From the NCBI RefSeq assembly GCF_003130585.1, contig NZ_QFKX01000002.1, forward strand, positions 248,001 through 312,000: a stretch of DNA of 64,000 bases, read 5' to 3'. A model generated the notes under the pieces. The model was not told the DNA's origin. It saw only the letters and a program-made list of their open reading frames with translations, and did not search any database. The DNA comes from Brachybacterium endophyticum. GTDB taxonomy: Bacteria; Actinomycetota; Actinomycetes; Actinomycetales; Dermabacteraceae. How positions within the stretch are numbered: the stretch's first letter is position 1; every line of letters begins with the position of its first letter. Below, piece by piece: positions 47,445 to 56,203 of the stretch. The position numbers and the translations under genes were made by a program.

Positions 47445-49009
47445 TCCAGCGGGGCCCCGGCGGCCAGAGCTGCCGTGAGGACGTAGGAGGCGTCCTGGTG
47501 GCCGGGGTCGTTCGCTCGCGGGCGTGAGCTCTGGCGGCGCACGTCGCGGAGGAACCGGCCGGTTCGTGCGACGACGCCGTGGTCCCCGATGGCCTCCTGC
47601 ACCTCGGGGCGTTCCAGGGCTTCCGCCGCCCTGTCGTAGAACAGGGAGAAGGCGCGCCGTTGGTGCCCCCGGTCGGCCGTCCCTTCGTGCAGGTCCGCGA
47701 AGACCCCTCCCGGGTCCGCCGCGGGGAGACGGGCCGCACGGCGGGCGGAGGCGGAGGGAGACGGATCCTCAGGCGCCTTGGCGGGATCGTCGTACGGGGC
47801 GTTCTTCAGCCCGGGGGCGAGGGCGTCCATCATGTCGAAGTACGTCCGCCGGTCGTCCGCGCCCGGGCGGTCGGCGATCGCATCGATGAGGATCGAGTTC
47901 AGGGGCGAGAAGGTCGTGCGGGTCTGCGGGGCGTGCCCGAAGTGGAACCGGTTGCGGAACTCCCGGTAGTGCAGCTTCTGCGGGTCGATCTCGGGGCGCA
48001 TCGCGCTGAGGGCCTCCGCATCCTCCAGCACCGTGGACGCATACCGTTCGAAGGTCGCGGCATCGGTGAAGTGCTTCCGCGTCCCCAGCAGCCGGTCCCG
48101 GAGCGAGGTGGAGCTGAAGATGTCCCGGAAGGTGCCGCCGCCCCCGCCGTGGCAGCGGATGCTCAGGGGATCGAACGCGTGCGGGGTCAGGTACACCGGC
48201 AGGTAGACCCCCAGGCTGTGATGGGCCCAGGCAGACAGTGCGTGCTCGGGGCTCGTCGCGGTGCGCATCGGCATCGGCGGCCCGTTCAGCGTCACGTCGA
48301 AGCGGCGTGCGATCTCGCCGGCCGCCCGGAAGTCGGTGGCCATGCGCTCCTGGGAGGCGATCTGGACGCGCGCGGGATCCCGGAGGAGCCCGGCGGCGTG
48401 CGCGAAGGCGAACACCACCCGGGAGTCCAGTCCGCCGCTGAGGTCCGTGATGAAGGTGGTGCGCGGGTCCGTCATCACGGTGGCCAGGCGTGCGCGCCAG
48501 ATCCGCAGGTGCTCGCCGAGCGCATCCTCGTAGTCGTCCGGGGCGGAGGCCCGTGGGAGCGGCTGCACCACGGGTGCGCCGTCCTGGATCCGGATCGTGC
48601 AGAAGGACGGCATCAGGGAGACGTGGCGGAAGATGGTCCGCGAGGAGTTGAGCTGCGCGGTGAGCGCCTGGCGCACCCCCAGCCCGCGCAGGACGGCGAG
48701 ATCCGGGGTGAGGTCGACACCGTGCGCGCGCAGGTGCCGGGCGAGGTCGTGGAGGGACGTCCCCAGTGCCCAGGCGGCACCCTCGCGGTAGAGGAACAGC
48801 TTGCGCAGCCCACGAGCATCCGTGCCGGCTTCCCAGGTCGTCCCCGTGCGCCGCAGCAGCGCGTAGCAGCCGTCGGCCCCGGGGCCGACGTCCCCGCCGC
48901 TCGCGCGGAACCGGGAGAACCCCTCGGATCCGGCGACGAAGTCGGTGCCCACGAAGGCGTAGCCCTCGAAGGACTCCTCCCGCGGCGGCGAGAAGCTCGA
49001 GATCGTCAT
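47438..49009 (-). CDS. Asparagine-synthetase-like protein lacking the glutaminase cysteine (divergent copy 3)
   Basis: 523 residues. The ATP-pyrophosphatase loop TDLSGGLDSRVVFAF is near residues 188-202. The N-terminal domain (MTISSFSPPREESFEGYAFVG) has no Cys at position 2 and carries the AsnB-like DARGLRKLFLYREG segment, where lookalikes have a DxxGxxPLYY loop. Overall it is much more divergent from copies 1 and 2 than they are from each other and resembles lasso-peptide-cyclase-type AsnB homologues in general layout. ATG 49009 has GAGGGAGGG upstream. It ends the minus-strand operon, 63 bp after the GT4 gene. A modifying role on the polysaccharide is inferred from context. Confidence 0.75.
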   Translation of the reverse strand: MTISSFSPPREESFEGYAFVGTDFVAGSEGFSRFRASGGDVGPGADGCYALLRRTGTTWEAGTDARGLRKLFLYREGAAWALGTSLHDLARHLRAHGVDLTPDLAVLRGLGVRQALTAQLNSSRTIFRHVSLMPSFCTIRIQDGAPVVQPLPRASAPDDYEDALGEHLRIWRARLATVMTDPRTTFITDLSGGLDSRVVFAFAHAAGLLRDPARVQIASQERMATDFRAAGEIARRFDVTLNGPPMPMRTATSPEHALSAWAHHSLGVYLPVYLTPHAFDPLSIRCHGGGGGTFRDIFSSTSLRDRLLGTRKHFTDAATFERYASTVLEDAEALSAMRPEIDPQKLHYREFRNRFHFGHAPQTRTTFSPLNSILIDAIADRPGADDRRTYFDMMDALAPGLKNAPYDDPAKAPEDPSPSASARRAARLPAADPGGVFADLHEGTADRGHQRRAFSLFYDRAAEALERPEVQEAIGDHGVVARTGRFLRDVRRQSSRPRANDPGHQDASYVLTAALAAGAPLDL

Positions 49010-49072
49010 GGACCCTCCCTCCTCATCGAGCGGCGGCGACGGGCGTCGTGAGTGCGGCGGACGACGACGACC

Positions 49073-51148
49073 TCACCGGGTGAGTTCGTCGTAGACCTCC
49101 GCGATCTGCTGCGCCAGGATCGTCCAGTCGCGGTTCGCGACGACCCAGTCCCGTGCCTGCTCACCGATGCGGCGCGAGAGATCCTGGTTGTCGAGCAGGT
49201 GGCTGAGCTGCTCGATGAGCGACTCGGCGCTGCCCTTCTCGTGGAGGTACCCGTTCAGCCCGGGCGTCACGATCTCCTCGAGAGCCGCGACGTTCGAGGC
49301 GACGACGGCCTTGCCCATGGCCATCGCCTCGAACGGCTTGAGGGGCGAGACCATCTCGCACACCGGCAGCGGGAGGCGCGGGAACGGCGTGATGTCGATC
49401 AGCGAGTAGTAGCGCTCGACGTCCTCGTGCGGCACCCGGCCGGTGAACGTCACGACGTGGTCGAGCTCCTGCTCCTCGACGATGTTCTGGAAGCGCTCGA
49501 GCTCTGCGCCGTCGCCGACGATCAGGACGTGGAAGTCCTCGCGGCTGCGGTTCAGCTGCTGCGCCGCCTCGAGGAGCAGCTCGATGCCCTCGTAGTCGAG
49601 GATGGAACCGACGTATCCGATCACCGCCTTCCCCGAGACCCCCAGCTTCGCCGCGAGCTCGGTGTCGCGGGCCATCGGCGTGAACCGGGTGGTGTCCACG
49701 CCGTTGGGCACGACGCGGATCTTGTCGCCGTCGACGCCGCGGTCGATCATCTCCCCGCGCAGCGCCTCGGTGATGGCGAAGACCGAGGTGGCAGCCTTCG
49801 CGGCGTCGGACTCCATCCGCGCGATGAAGCGGAACATGTTGCTCTGCGCCCACTCGGGATTGCGCGACCCCCGGGTCACCTCCCACAGCCCGCGCACCTC
49901 GTAGATCGAGGGCAGACCGAGCTTGCGGGCGGTCTTCACGGCGGTCAGCCCGTTCCAGTGGTTGGAGGCGGCGTGGATGACCGAGGGACGGTGCTGCTTG
50001 GCCAGCTCGAGGAGGGCGGCCGAGTAGCGCTCCGTGTAGGAGAAGAGAGGGTTCTTCTTCTCGATCTCCCGTCCCGTGAGCAGCCGCCGGTACGTGACGT
50101 CGCCGACGACGTCGCGCATCGGCACGTCCGGCAGCTCCGCCATCCCCGGCATGTCGTAGGGGTACCCGAGCCGTGTCACGCCGTCCACGTCCCAGCCCAC
50201 GCGGTTCAGCTCGGACAGGAGTCCGTGGGTGCGCGTCGCGTAGCCCGCCGAGTTGTGCGGGAGCGAGTTGTGCAGGAGGTAGAAGATCCTGCTGCGCTCG
50301 GGCTCGTAGACGGGGGAGGGACGCATGTCGGGGAAGGGGAACCCGCTGCGGCCCATCTGGTAGTTGCTGACCGCGCTCTGCTCGTAGTCGGCCAGGAGGG
50401 ATTTGGCCCACCCGTCCTCGGGACGGAGCCTCCGGTACGCGGTGAGGTACTCGATCGCCTGCTTGTCCCGGCCGGCGCCGCGCGCACGACGGATCGCCCG
50501 CCGCAGCGCGTTCATGGGGACGGCCCGAGGGTCGGCATCCTTCAGGAGCTCGGACGCCGAGGACCTGTCACCCCTGCCGAGGACGACGGTGAGGTGCGCG
50601 CGCAGGGCGTCGTTCGCCCCGAGCCCCTCGCCGGCCGCGGCCAGCGAGGCGTCGTCCGCAGCGCCCTGGGCGTAGAGCTCGTTCATGCGGACGATCGCGC
50701 GGCTCACCGGGTCCTGGGCGGCCCCGATCACGGTGAGGACGGAATCGAGGCTGTGCGGGATCGCGTAGTCGAGGGCTGCCCGGTGCTGGTCCGGGGCCGC
50801 CTCGATGTCGGCCGCGAGGCGACGCAGCGCCCACTCCCTGCGGTCCGAGGGCAGGTCGAGCTCCCGGAGCAGCTCGAAGTAGAGCTCGATCGCATCGACC
50901 TGGGCGCCGTTCCTCGCCAGGGAGAGGGCGAGGACCTCCTCGGCCGAGCTGCCGCGTGCGTGCCCGATCAGGAACCGGGCGTACTCCAGGAGCACCGGCT
51001 GGTCGAAGACCGAGCCCGCTGCCGCCTCGCGATACGCGAGCAGCGCCTGCTCGGTGCTCGAGGGGGTCCCGGCGAGCTCTCGTGCCAGCGCCAGGGCGGG
51101 GGACACGCCCGCGGAGGGCGCGCCCCCGTCCCTGTCGGCAGGACTCAC
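49073..51148 (-). CDS. GT4 glycosyltransferase with N-terminal helical repeat domain
   Basis: 691 residues. About 1-240 are helical, TPR-like (TEQALLAYREAAAGSVFDQPV, VDAIELYFELLREL, KQAIEYLTAYRRLRPEDGWAKSLL). Residues 270-690 are a GT-B transferase: IFYLLHNSLPHNSAGYATRTHG, LPSIYEVRGLWEVTRG, VVPNGVDTTRF, VIGYVGSILDYEGIELLLEA, TGRVPHEDVERYYSLIDI and VSPLKPFEAMAMGKAVVASN. It is the third member of the set with the 31233 and 36210 proteins. Start GTG 51148 overlaps the wecC stop as GTGA; GTG 51154 is possible. The frame stays open far upstream through wecC in a different frame, which is a GC-rich shadow. Confidence 0.88.
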   Translation of the reverse strand: MSPADRDGGAPSAGVSPALALARELAGTPSSTEQALLAYREAAAGSVFDQPVLLEYARFLIGHARGSSAEEVLALSLARNGAQVDAIELYFELLRELDLPSDRREWALRRLAADIEAAPDQHRAALDYAIPHSLDSVLTVIGAAQDPVSRAIVRMNELYAQGAADDASLAAAGEGLGANDALRAHLTVVLGRGDRSSASELLKDADPRAVPMNALRRAIRRARGAGRDKQAIEYLTAYRRLRPEDGWAKSLLADYEQSAVSNYQMGRSGFPFPDMRPSPVYEPERSRIFYLLHNSLPHNSAGYATRTHGLLSELNRVGWDVDGVTRLGYPYDMPGMAELPDVPMRDVVGDVTYRRLLTGREIEKKNPLFSYTERYSAALLELAKQHRPSVIHAASNHWNGLTAVKTARKLGLPSIYEVRGLWEVTRGSRNPEWAQSNMFRFIARMESDAAKAATSVFAITEALRGEMIDRGVDGDKIRVVPNGVDTTRFTPMARDTELAAKLGVSGKAVIGYVGSILDYEGIELLLEAAQQLNRSREDFHVLIVGDGAELERFQNIVEEQELDHVVTFTGRVPHEDVERYYSLIDITPFPRLPLPVCEMVSPLKPFEAMAMGKAVVASNVAALEEIVTPGLNGYLHEKGSAESLIEQLSHLLDNQDLSRRIGEQARDWVVANRDWTILAQQIAEVYDELTR

Positions 51149-52398
51149 CGCCACAGCCCCTTGGTGTCGATGACGACCTTCTCCTGGAGCTTCTCGCGGT
51201 CGAAGGTGTGGAAGGGGTCGTGATCGACGAGCAGGAGCACGATGTCCGCACGCTCCACGGCATCCTCCAGCTCGGCCAGCTGCACGTTCTCGCGCGCCTC
51301 GAGCTCGGAGGGCAGCTCGTCGATGTTCGGCTCCGCGACCAGCACGGTGCCGTGGTCCATCTGCTCGGCGAGATCGCCGACGATGTTGCGGCTGGGCGAC
51401 TCCCGCAGGTCGTCGATGTTCGCCTTGAAGGCGATGCCGAGCGCGGCGACGACGGGATCCTTGATGCGGTTCGCCTTGTCCATCACCTTGTCGACCACCA
51501 GGCGCGGCTTGGAGTCGTTGACGTTCCGGGCGGTCGCGATGAGCTTCGCGGTCTCCCGCTCGGCCGAGACGATGAACCAGGGGTCCACGGCGATGCAGTG
51601 ACCGCCGACGCCCGGGCCGGGCTGGAGGATGTTCACGCGCGGGTGGTGGTTGGCCAGCTCGATGAGCTCCCAGACGTCGATGCCCTGGCGGTCGGAGATG
51701 ATCGACAGCTCGTTGGCGAAGGCGATGTTGACGTCGCGGAAGGCGTTCTCGGTGAGCTTGGCCATCTCCGCGGTGCGCGCCGTGGTCAGCAGCAGCTCTC
51801 CGTCGCAGAAGCTCGCGTACAGGTCGCGGTTCATCTCGGAGGCCTCGGGGGTGAGCCCGCCGATGATGCGGTCGTTCTCGACCATCTCGATCATGATGCG
51901 GCCGGGCAGCACGCGCTCCGGGGCGTGGGAGAAGTACAGGGAGTTCGGGAGGTTCGGCTCGTTGGTGAACTCCGGGCGCATCTCGAGGATCACGTCGGCC
52001 ATGAACTCGGTGGCCCCGGGAGGCGAGGTCGACTCGAGGACGACCAGCTCGCCGCCGTGCAGCTGAGGAGCGATGCCGCGCGCAGCCGCCTCGATGTAGG
52101 AGAGGTCGGCGTCGTGGTCGCCCTTGAAGGGCGTGGGCACCGAGACGATGTAGGCGTCGGCCTCCGGGGTGTCGGTCTGGGCGGAGAGCCTGCCCTGCGC
52201 GACGGTCCCGGCGACGACGGTCTCCAGGCCCTCTTCGACGAACGGGACCTGGCCCGCGTTGATGGCGTCGACGTTGGTCTGCTTCACATCGACACCGATC
52301 ACGCGCTTGCCGGCCTGGGCGAGGACGGCGGCGGTGGGAAGGCCGATATAGCCGAGGCCGATCACGCAGACCGTGTCGAGGGGGGTGTTCGTGGTCAT
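51145..52398 (-). CDS. wecC: UDP-N-acetyl-D-mannosamine dehydrogenase
   Basis: 417-residue NAD-dependent enzyme oxidising UDP-ManNAc to UDP-ManNAcA. Motifs: VCVIGLGYIGLPTAAVLAQAG (Rossmann), SVPTPFKGDHDADLSYI, VLESTSPPGATE, and the catalytic Cys in GPGVGGHCIAVDPWFIV, the form typical of WecC rather than UDP-glucose dehydrogenase. C-terminal UDP-binding half: LGIAFKANIDDLRESPS. ATG 52398 has CAGGAGC upstream. It is coupled to the downstream GT4 by GTGA. With wecB on the facing operon it completes the UDP-ManNAcA pathway. Confidence 0.92.
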   Translation of the reverse strand: MTTNTPLDTVCVIGLGYIGLPTAAVLAQAGKRVIGVDVKQTNVDAINAGQVPFVEEGLETVVAGTVAQGRLSAQTDTPEADAYIVSVPTPFKGDHDADLSYIEAAARGIAPQLHGGELVVLESTSPPGATEFMADVILEMRPEFTNEPNLPNSLYFSHAPERVLPGRIMIEMVENDRIIGGLTPEASEMNRDLYASFCDGELLLTTARTAEMAKLTENAFRDVNIAFANELSIISDRQGIDVWELIELANHHPRVNILQPGPGVGGHCIAVDPWFIVSAERETAKLIATARNVNDSKPRLVVDKVMDKANRIKDPVVAALGIAFKANIDDLRESPSRNIVGDLAEQMDHGTVLVAEPNIDELPSELEARENVQLAELEDAVERADIVLLLVDHDPFHTFDREKLQEKVVIDTKGLWR

Positions 52399-52497
52399 CG
52401 GGGAGCTCCTGAGGGGGGTAAGGAGGGCAAGCGGATGAATGGTGCACCGGCACCGGGCGGGGCCAGCGAATGCGCAACCACTCTCACACGACGCCCC

Positions 52498-54183
52498 CTA
52501 ATCGGTCGACGCCTGGGGCCCAGGCGCGAGACGGATCACCGTCGTGCTGCCGGGCTCGCTCTCCAGCGTGATCGGATCCCCGCGCGAGAGGGTCCGACTC
52601 CTCAGGTCCTCGTCGACCGGGGCCATCGCCCCGAGCGTGCTGCTGTGTCCCTCGAGGGAGCCGCCGGTCAGCTGCGATCCCTGCTCGGGATGCCACTGGT
52701 CCGGAGCGTCCTTGCCGACCCCGGAGGGTGCGCTGATGCGCACCGGGGCCGGCCCCTCGTCGGAGGAGGGGTCCCGCATGTCCACGAGGACGATCGACAG
52801 GGTCCCGTCCTCGCTCATCACGCCGTGAGCCATGACACGTCCGCTGCCGGAGACGGTCGGGGTCAGCACGCGGCCCTCGGCGATCTGGCCCAGTTGCAGC
52901 AGCGCGAGGAAGCTGGTGCGTCCCTGCAGGATCTGGGCGGGATCGTCCTTCGTGCCCCGGGCGCATAGCGGGCTCATCGGGGCCCCGCCCCGGCACGCCC
53001 CCAGGGTCGAGTGGAAGGCCATCAGCTCCGCGCCGCTCTCCGCGGCGGTCAGCGCGTAGTCACCGGTCCACAGGGCCTGTGCGTGCGTGCGAGAGGTCTG
53101 GTTCGTCCCCGGGCAGGAGGTCGGGCCGGTCTCCCCCATCCACAGCGGCAGATCCGCCGCGTCCGCGGCCTCCTTTCCCATCCCGACGAGCTTGCGGGCC
53201 TGGGCGCGCAGCTTCGGGGAGGTGAGGTCATCGACCGTGGGGTTCGCGATCGAGCTCGCGGGCCCCTGGCAGTCCCACAGGGGGTACCAGTGCATCGTCA
53301 TCGCGGTCTTGTCCCGGACGCCGGAGTCCGCGAAGGCGCGCCACCACGGGGCGTCGTACGCGCCCGGGCCGACGATCGGCGTCCCGGGGGCTTCCTCCCG
53401 GATCGCGCTCGCGTAGTCCTCGAGCTGGGACGTGTAGGCCGCCGGACCCCAGGAGCTGCCTCGCGCCTCGAGGTGCTTCTGCTGGGGGTCGTGGAAGCCG
53501 TTGGGCTCGTTGCCGATGCTGACGCCCTGCAGGAGGTCGCCGAAGGCGTCCTTCGCGTGGGCGACCATGTCGGCCGCCCGCTGCGGGTCCTCGTGCCCCA
53601 GATCGACGGTGAGGATGACGGTCGCCTCGGCCTTCCTCGCGGCTCGGGCGACCCGTTCGAGGTCGGCCGGGGTCACGGTGGCCTCGGCCCAGTCGGGCGC
53701 CGGTTCGTCGCTCGAGGTCCACCACATGCGCCGGTCCACGGAGTTCCCGCCGAACCGCAGCACCGGATGGTCCATGGCGCCGAGCATCTCGTCGATGTTC
53801 GAGTCCTGCGAGCCCCACACGGGGGAGGCGAGGTCCGTGGCCTCGAAGCTCAGCCCCAGGTTCTCACCCCAGGTCGTCGCGTCCTTCGACGCCCGCAGAC
53901 GCACCGAGACCGGGTCCTGCGCGGCCTTCTCGCCCTCGGCCGGATCCGGCAGGGAGAACGGTCCCGGATCGGGGTCGTACCCCTCGGCCAGGAGCTGATC
54001 GGCGGGGTCCTGGGTGGGGGAGGCCGTGGGGGAGGCGGTGGGGCGCGGGGAGTCCGGATCGCCGGTGAGTCGGGGAACCAGCACCGCGGCGAGTACCAGG
54101 GCGATGACGACCAGCACGATCACGGGCCACCAGCGGCGGGCACCGCCGCGGCTGCCGCCGGGGGAGGGGGAGGTGGCCGGCAT
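52498..54183 (-). CDS. Membrane-anchored GH79-like glycoside hydrolase
   Basis: 561 residues. Arg-rich N-terminus plus one helix (about 18-38) and a Pro/Ser/Thr linker anchor an extracellular catalytic domain. VLRFGGNSVDRRMW resembles the start of the GH79 (beta-glucuronidase/heparanase) barrel; Glu226 in VSIGNEPNGF is the candidate acid/base and Glu351 in PLWMGETGPTS the candidate nucleophile. A C-terminal beta-sandwich follows. ATG 54183 starts seven bases after the previous gene's stop. Its place in a uronic-acid polymer locus suggests it trims or releases the exported glycan. Specificity is unproven. Confidence 0.75.
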   Translation of the reverse strand: MPATSPSPGGSRGGARRWWPVIVLVVIALVLAAVLVPRLTGDPDSPRPTASPTASPTQDPADQLLAEGYDPDPGPFSLPDPAEGEKAAQDPVSVRLRASKDATTWGENLGLSFEATDLASPVWGSQDSNIDEMLGAMDHPVLRFGGNSVDRRMWWTSSDEPAPDWAEATVTPADLERVARAARKAEATVILTVDLGHEDPQRAADMVAHAKDAFGDLLQGVSIGNEPNGFHDPQQKHLEARGSSWGPAAYTSQLEDYASAIREEAPGTPIVGPGAYDAPWWRAFADSGVRDKTAMTMHWYPLWDCQGPASSIANPTVDDLTSPKLRAQARKLVGMGKEAADAADLPLWMGETGPTSCPGTNQTSRTHAQALWTGDYALTAAESGAELMAFHSTLGACRGGAPMSPLCARGTKDDPAQILQGRTSFLALLQLGQIAEGRVLTPTVSGSGRVMAHGVMSEDGTLSIVLVDMRDPSSDEGPAPVRISAPSGVGKDAPDQWHPEQGSQLTGGSLEGHSSTLGAMAPVDEDLRSRTLSRGDPITLESEPGSTTVIRLAPGPQASTD

Positions 54184-54190
54184 CGGGGCC

Positions 54191-56101
54191 TCAGATCATC
54201 ACGTGGTGGTCGTTGCGGCCGAACCAGGCGACGTCCCCGGTGGCCAGCAGCTCACGATCGCCGGGGGACCAGGCATGACCGTGCGAGTCGTCCCCGCGCA
54301 TCTGGGTGAAGCCGAAGCGGTCCGCGGAGTAGATGACGCCCCCGCCCTGGGCGACGGACTCGAGGAAGGCGGTGTCCTCCCCGCGGGAGACCTCGGCGAA
54401 GGGATGGGCCTCGAACACCTCGCGAGCCGCGGTGATCGTGGGGCCCATGACCCGGTCGGTGTAGCGGTGCTCCTGCCACGGGAAGCGCAGCAGGGTCGTG
54501 TCGGTGCCGCTGAGGTACATGTAGTGCGCCTGCTTGCCGACCACGTCGGCGCCCGCGAACTCCCGGGCCCGCAGCAGATCGTGCAGGTAGCGCGGTCCGT
54601 AGAGGTCGTCGTCGTCCATCTTGGCGAGCACGGCGCCGTCGGCCGCGTCGACCGCCGCGTTCAGGCACCAGCCGAGGGGGCGATCGGCGGCCGCCTCCTG
54701 GATGACCAGGTGCTCGATGCCAGCCTCGTGAGCGCGCGCGATCGTGCGCGCATCGAGCGTGAACCCGTGGGTGACCAGCACCAGCTGCGGGGCGACGGTC
54801 TGGGCTGCGACCTGCGCGAAGAGGTGGTCGATCTGGCCGGGCCGGTTCGTCGCGGCGAGCACGCTCACCGGCGGCAGCCCTTCCTCTCCCGGCCGCCCGG
54901 CGGTGCCGGCCCTCCTGCCCAGGCCCACCGACTCCAGGACCGTCCGCGCCCGATGCGTGTAGGTGTGCTCGTCCCAGATGCGTCGCTGGGCCAGGTGGAC
55001 CGTGCGGTCGCGCAGCTCGGGGGAGCGCACCAGGGCGCGGGTGAGGTGCGCGGCGTCCTCGCGCGTGCTCGCCGCCGGGACCTCGTCCGGGGGGAAGAAG
55101 TGCCCGAGCGCGGGGGAGGGGGCCGTCACCACCGGCGTGCCGGAGGCCGAGATCTCGAAGATGCGCCGTGCGCACATCGAGGGGCTGGTCACCACCGAGT
55201 TCACGTTGAGGAACACCTTGTAGGCCTTGTAGGCGGTGAGCATCTGCGAGTAGGGCAGCGAGCCGACCACCCGCTCGGCGAGCTCGCCGGGGAACTGGTA
55301 GCGCGGATCATCGCCCAGGAAGCGGGAGAAGATCTCCAGGCCGTGGTCCATCCGGGAGGAGACGTCGAGCGCGCCGCCCAGCAGCATGTCCATCTGCTCC
55401 CGGCGCTCGGGGAACTTGTGGGCGAAGTACATGCCGGCGAAGGCGACGTCCCGCGCCTGATGGCCGTGCTGCGGCCGCACCGGATTGTGCACGGCGCTCT
55501 GCGCGGCGAACGGCAGCACCGCCACGCGATCGTGCCCCAGCTCCTCGCGGTAGCGCGGCAGCAGGGTCACGTCGGTCGTGAAGACCTGGTCGAACAGGCG
55601 CGCCGTGGCCAGGAAGTCCTCGAAGTGGGGCGGGTCCTCCTTGTTCCAGAAGACCGTCGGGATGCCCTGGGTGCGGCAGTGCTCCACCAGCTCCCGCAGC
55701 GGCGTGCTCGGCGCCTTCGACCCGGTCAGCTGGTACTGCCAGGCGTCGGAGTTGCCGTGCCAGGCCGATTCGACCAGCAGCAGGTCCACGCTCTGCTCGG
55801 CGAGCTGGGTGCGCCACTCCTGCGGGGTGACGGCGATCGTCTCCATCTCGTAGGACCACGCGAGCATGGAGAAGTCGTCGAGGATCACGGCAGCGCGCAG
55901 CCCGGGCAGGTGGGGGGCGCGATCGGGGAGCTCGGCGGCGGGGAAGCGGATCCGGCCGTCCTCCTGGCTGCCGGCGGCGCTCGTCGTGCGCACGCCCAGC
56001 TTCTGGCGCCGCCTCCACGTGCGCACCTGCGAGATGCCTCCGTGGCGGAAGTGCCAGAAGGCAGTGCGCGCGGTGCGCAGCGGCGAACGGGACTCGGTCA
56101 C
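54191..56101 (-). CDS. Two-domain glycosyltransferase: CgeB/DUF3880-like GT plus GT2
   Basis: 636 residues. The N-terminal half (about 60-390) is a CgeB/DUF3880-type GT-B transferase: VDLLLVESAWHGNSDAWQYQL, IPTVFWNKEDPPHFEDF, VAFAGMYFAHKFPERREQM and SPSMCARRIFEISASGTPVVT. The C-terminal half (about 410-600) is a GT2 domain with VSVLAATNRPGQ, AKMDDDDLYGPRYL (DxD-type metal site) and DRVMGPTITAAREVFEAHPF. Such twin transferases commonly add two sugars in sequence. Start GTG 56101 is set by AGGAG six bases upstream; an in-frame GTG at 56116 has no such site. It heads the minus-strand operon. Confidence 0.85.
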   Translation of the reverse strand: MTESRSPLRTARTAFWHFRHGGISQVRTWRRRQKLGVRTTSAAGSQEDGRIRFPAAELPDRAPHLPGLRAAVILDDFSMLAWSYEMETIAVTPQEWRTQLAEQSVDLLLVESAWHGNSDAWQYQLTGSKAPSTPLRELVEHCRTQGIPTVFWNKEDPPHFEDFLATARLFDQVFTTDVTLLPRYREELGHDRVAVLPFAAQSAVHNPVRPQHGHQARDVAFAGMYFAHKFPERREQMDMLLGGALDVSSRMDHGLEIFSRFLGDDPRYQFPGELAERVVGSLPYSQMLTAYKAYKVFLNVNSVVTSPSMCARRIFEISASGTPVVTAPSPALGHFFPPDEVPAASTREDAAHLTRALVRSPELRDRTVHLAQRRIWDEHTYTHRARTVLESVGLGRRAGTAGRPGEEGLPPVSVLAATNRPGQIDHLFAQVAAQTVAPQLVLVTHGFTLDARTIARAHEAGIEHLVIQEAAADRPLGWCLNAAVDAADGAVLAKMDDDDLYGPRYLHDLLRAREFAGADVVGKQAHYMYLSGTDTTLLRFPWQEHRYTDRVMGPTITAAREVFEAHPFAEVSRGEDTAFLESVAQGGGVIYSADRFGFTQMRGDDSHGHAWSPGDRELLATGDVAWFGRNDHHVMI

Positions 56102-56156
56102 AGTGGTCTCCTGCACAGGCGACGGCGGGGGGAAGGGGCATATCGGCGGGGCCGAG

Positions 56157-56162
56157 TACCCT
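56157..56162 (+). promoter_or_regulatory. Probable -10 TACCCT for the DUF6270 gene
   Basis: The same hexamer precedes the glycosyltransferase at 26324. From here the leader would be about 35 bases. No clear -35. Confidence 0.35.
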
Positions 56163-56203
56163 GACGCTCACCACCGTATAGGCCATGCGCCGTGCGGAGG
56201 ACC

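Noticed and set aside
51149..52477. N-terminal extension of the GT4 gene by 443 codons through wecC
   Set aside because: This stretch is an alternative frame of wecC. The GTGA overlap at 51148 and the start of recognisable helices mark the true start.
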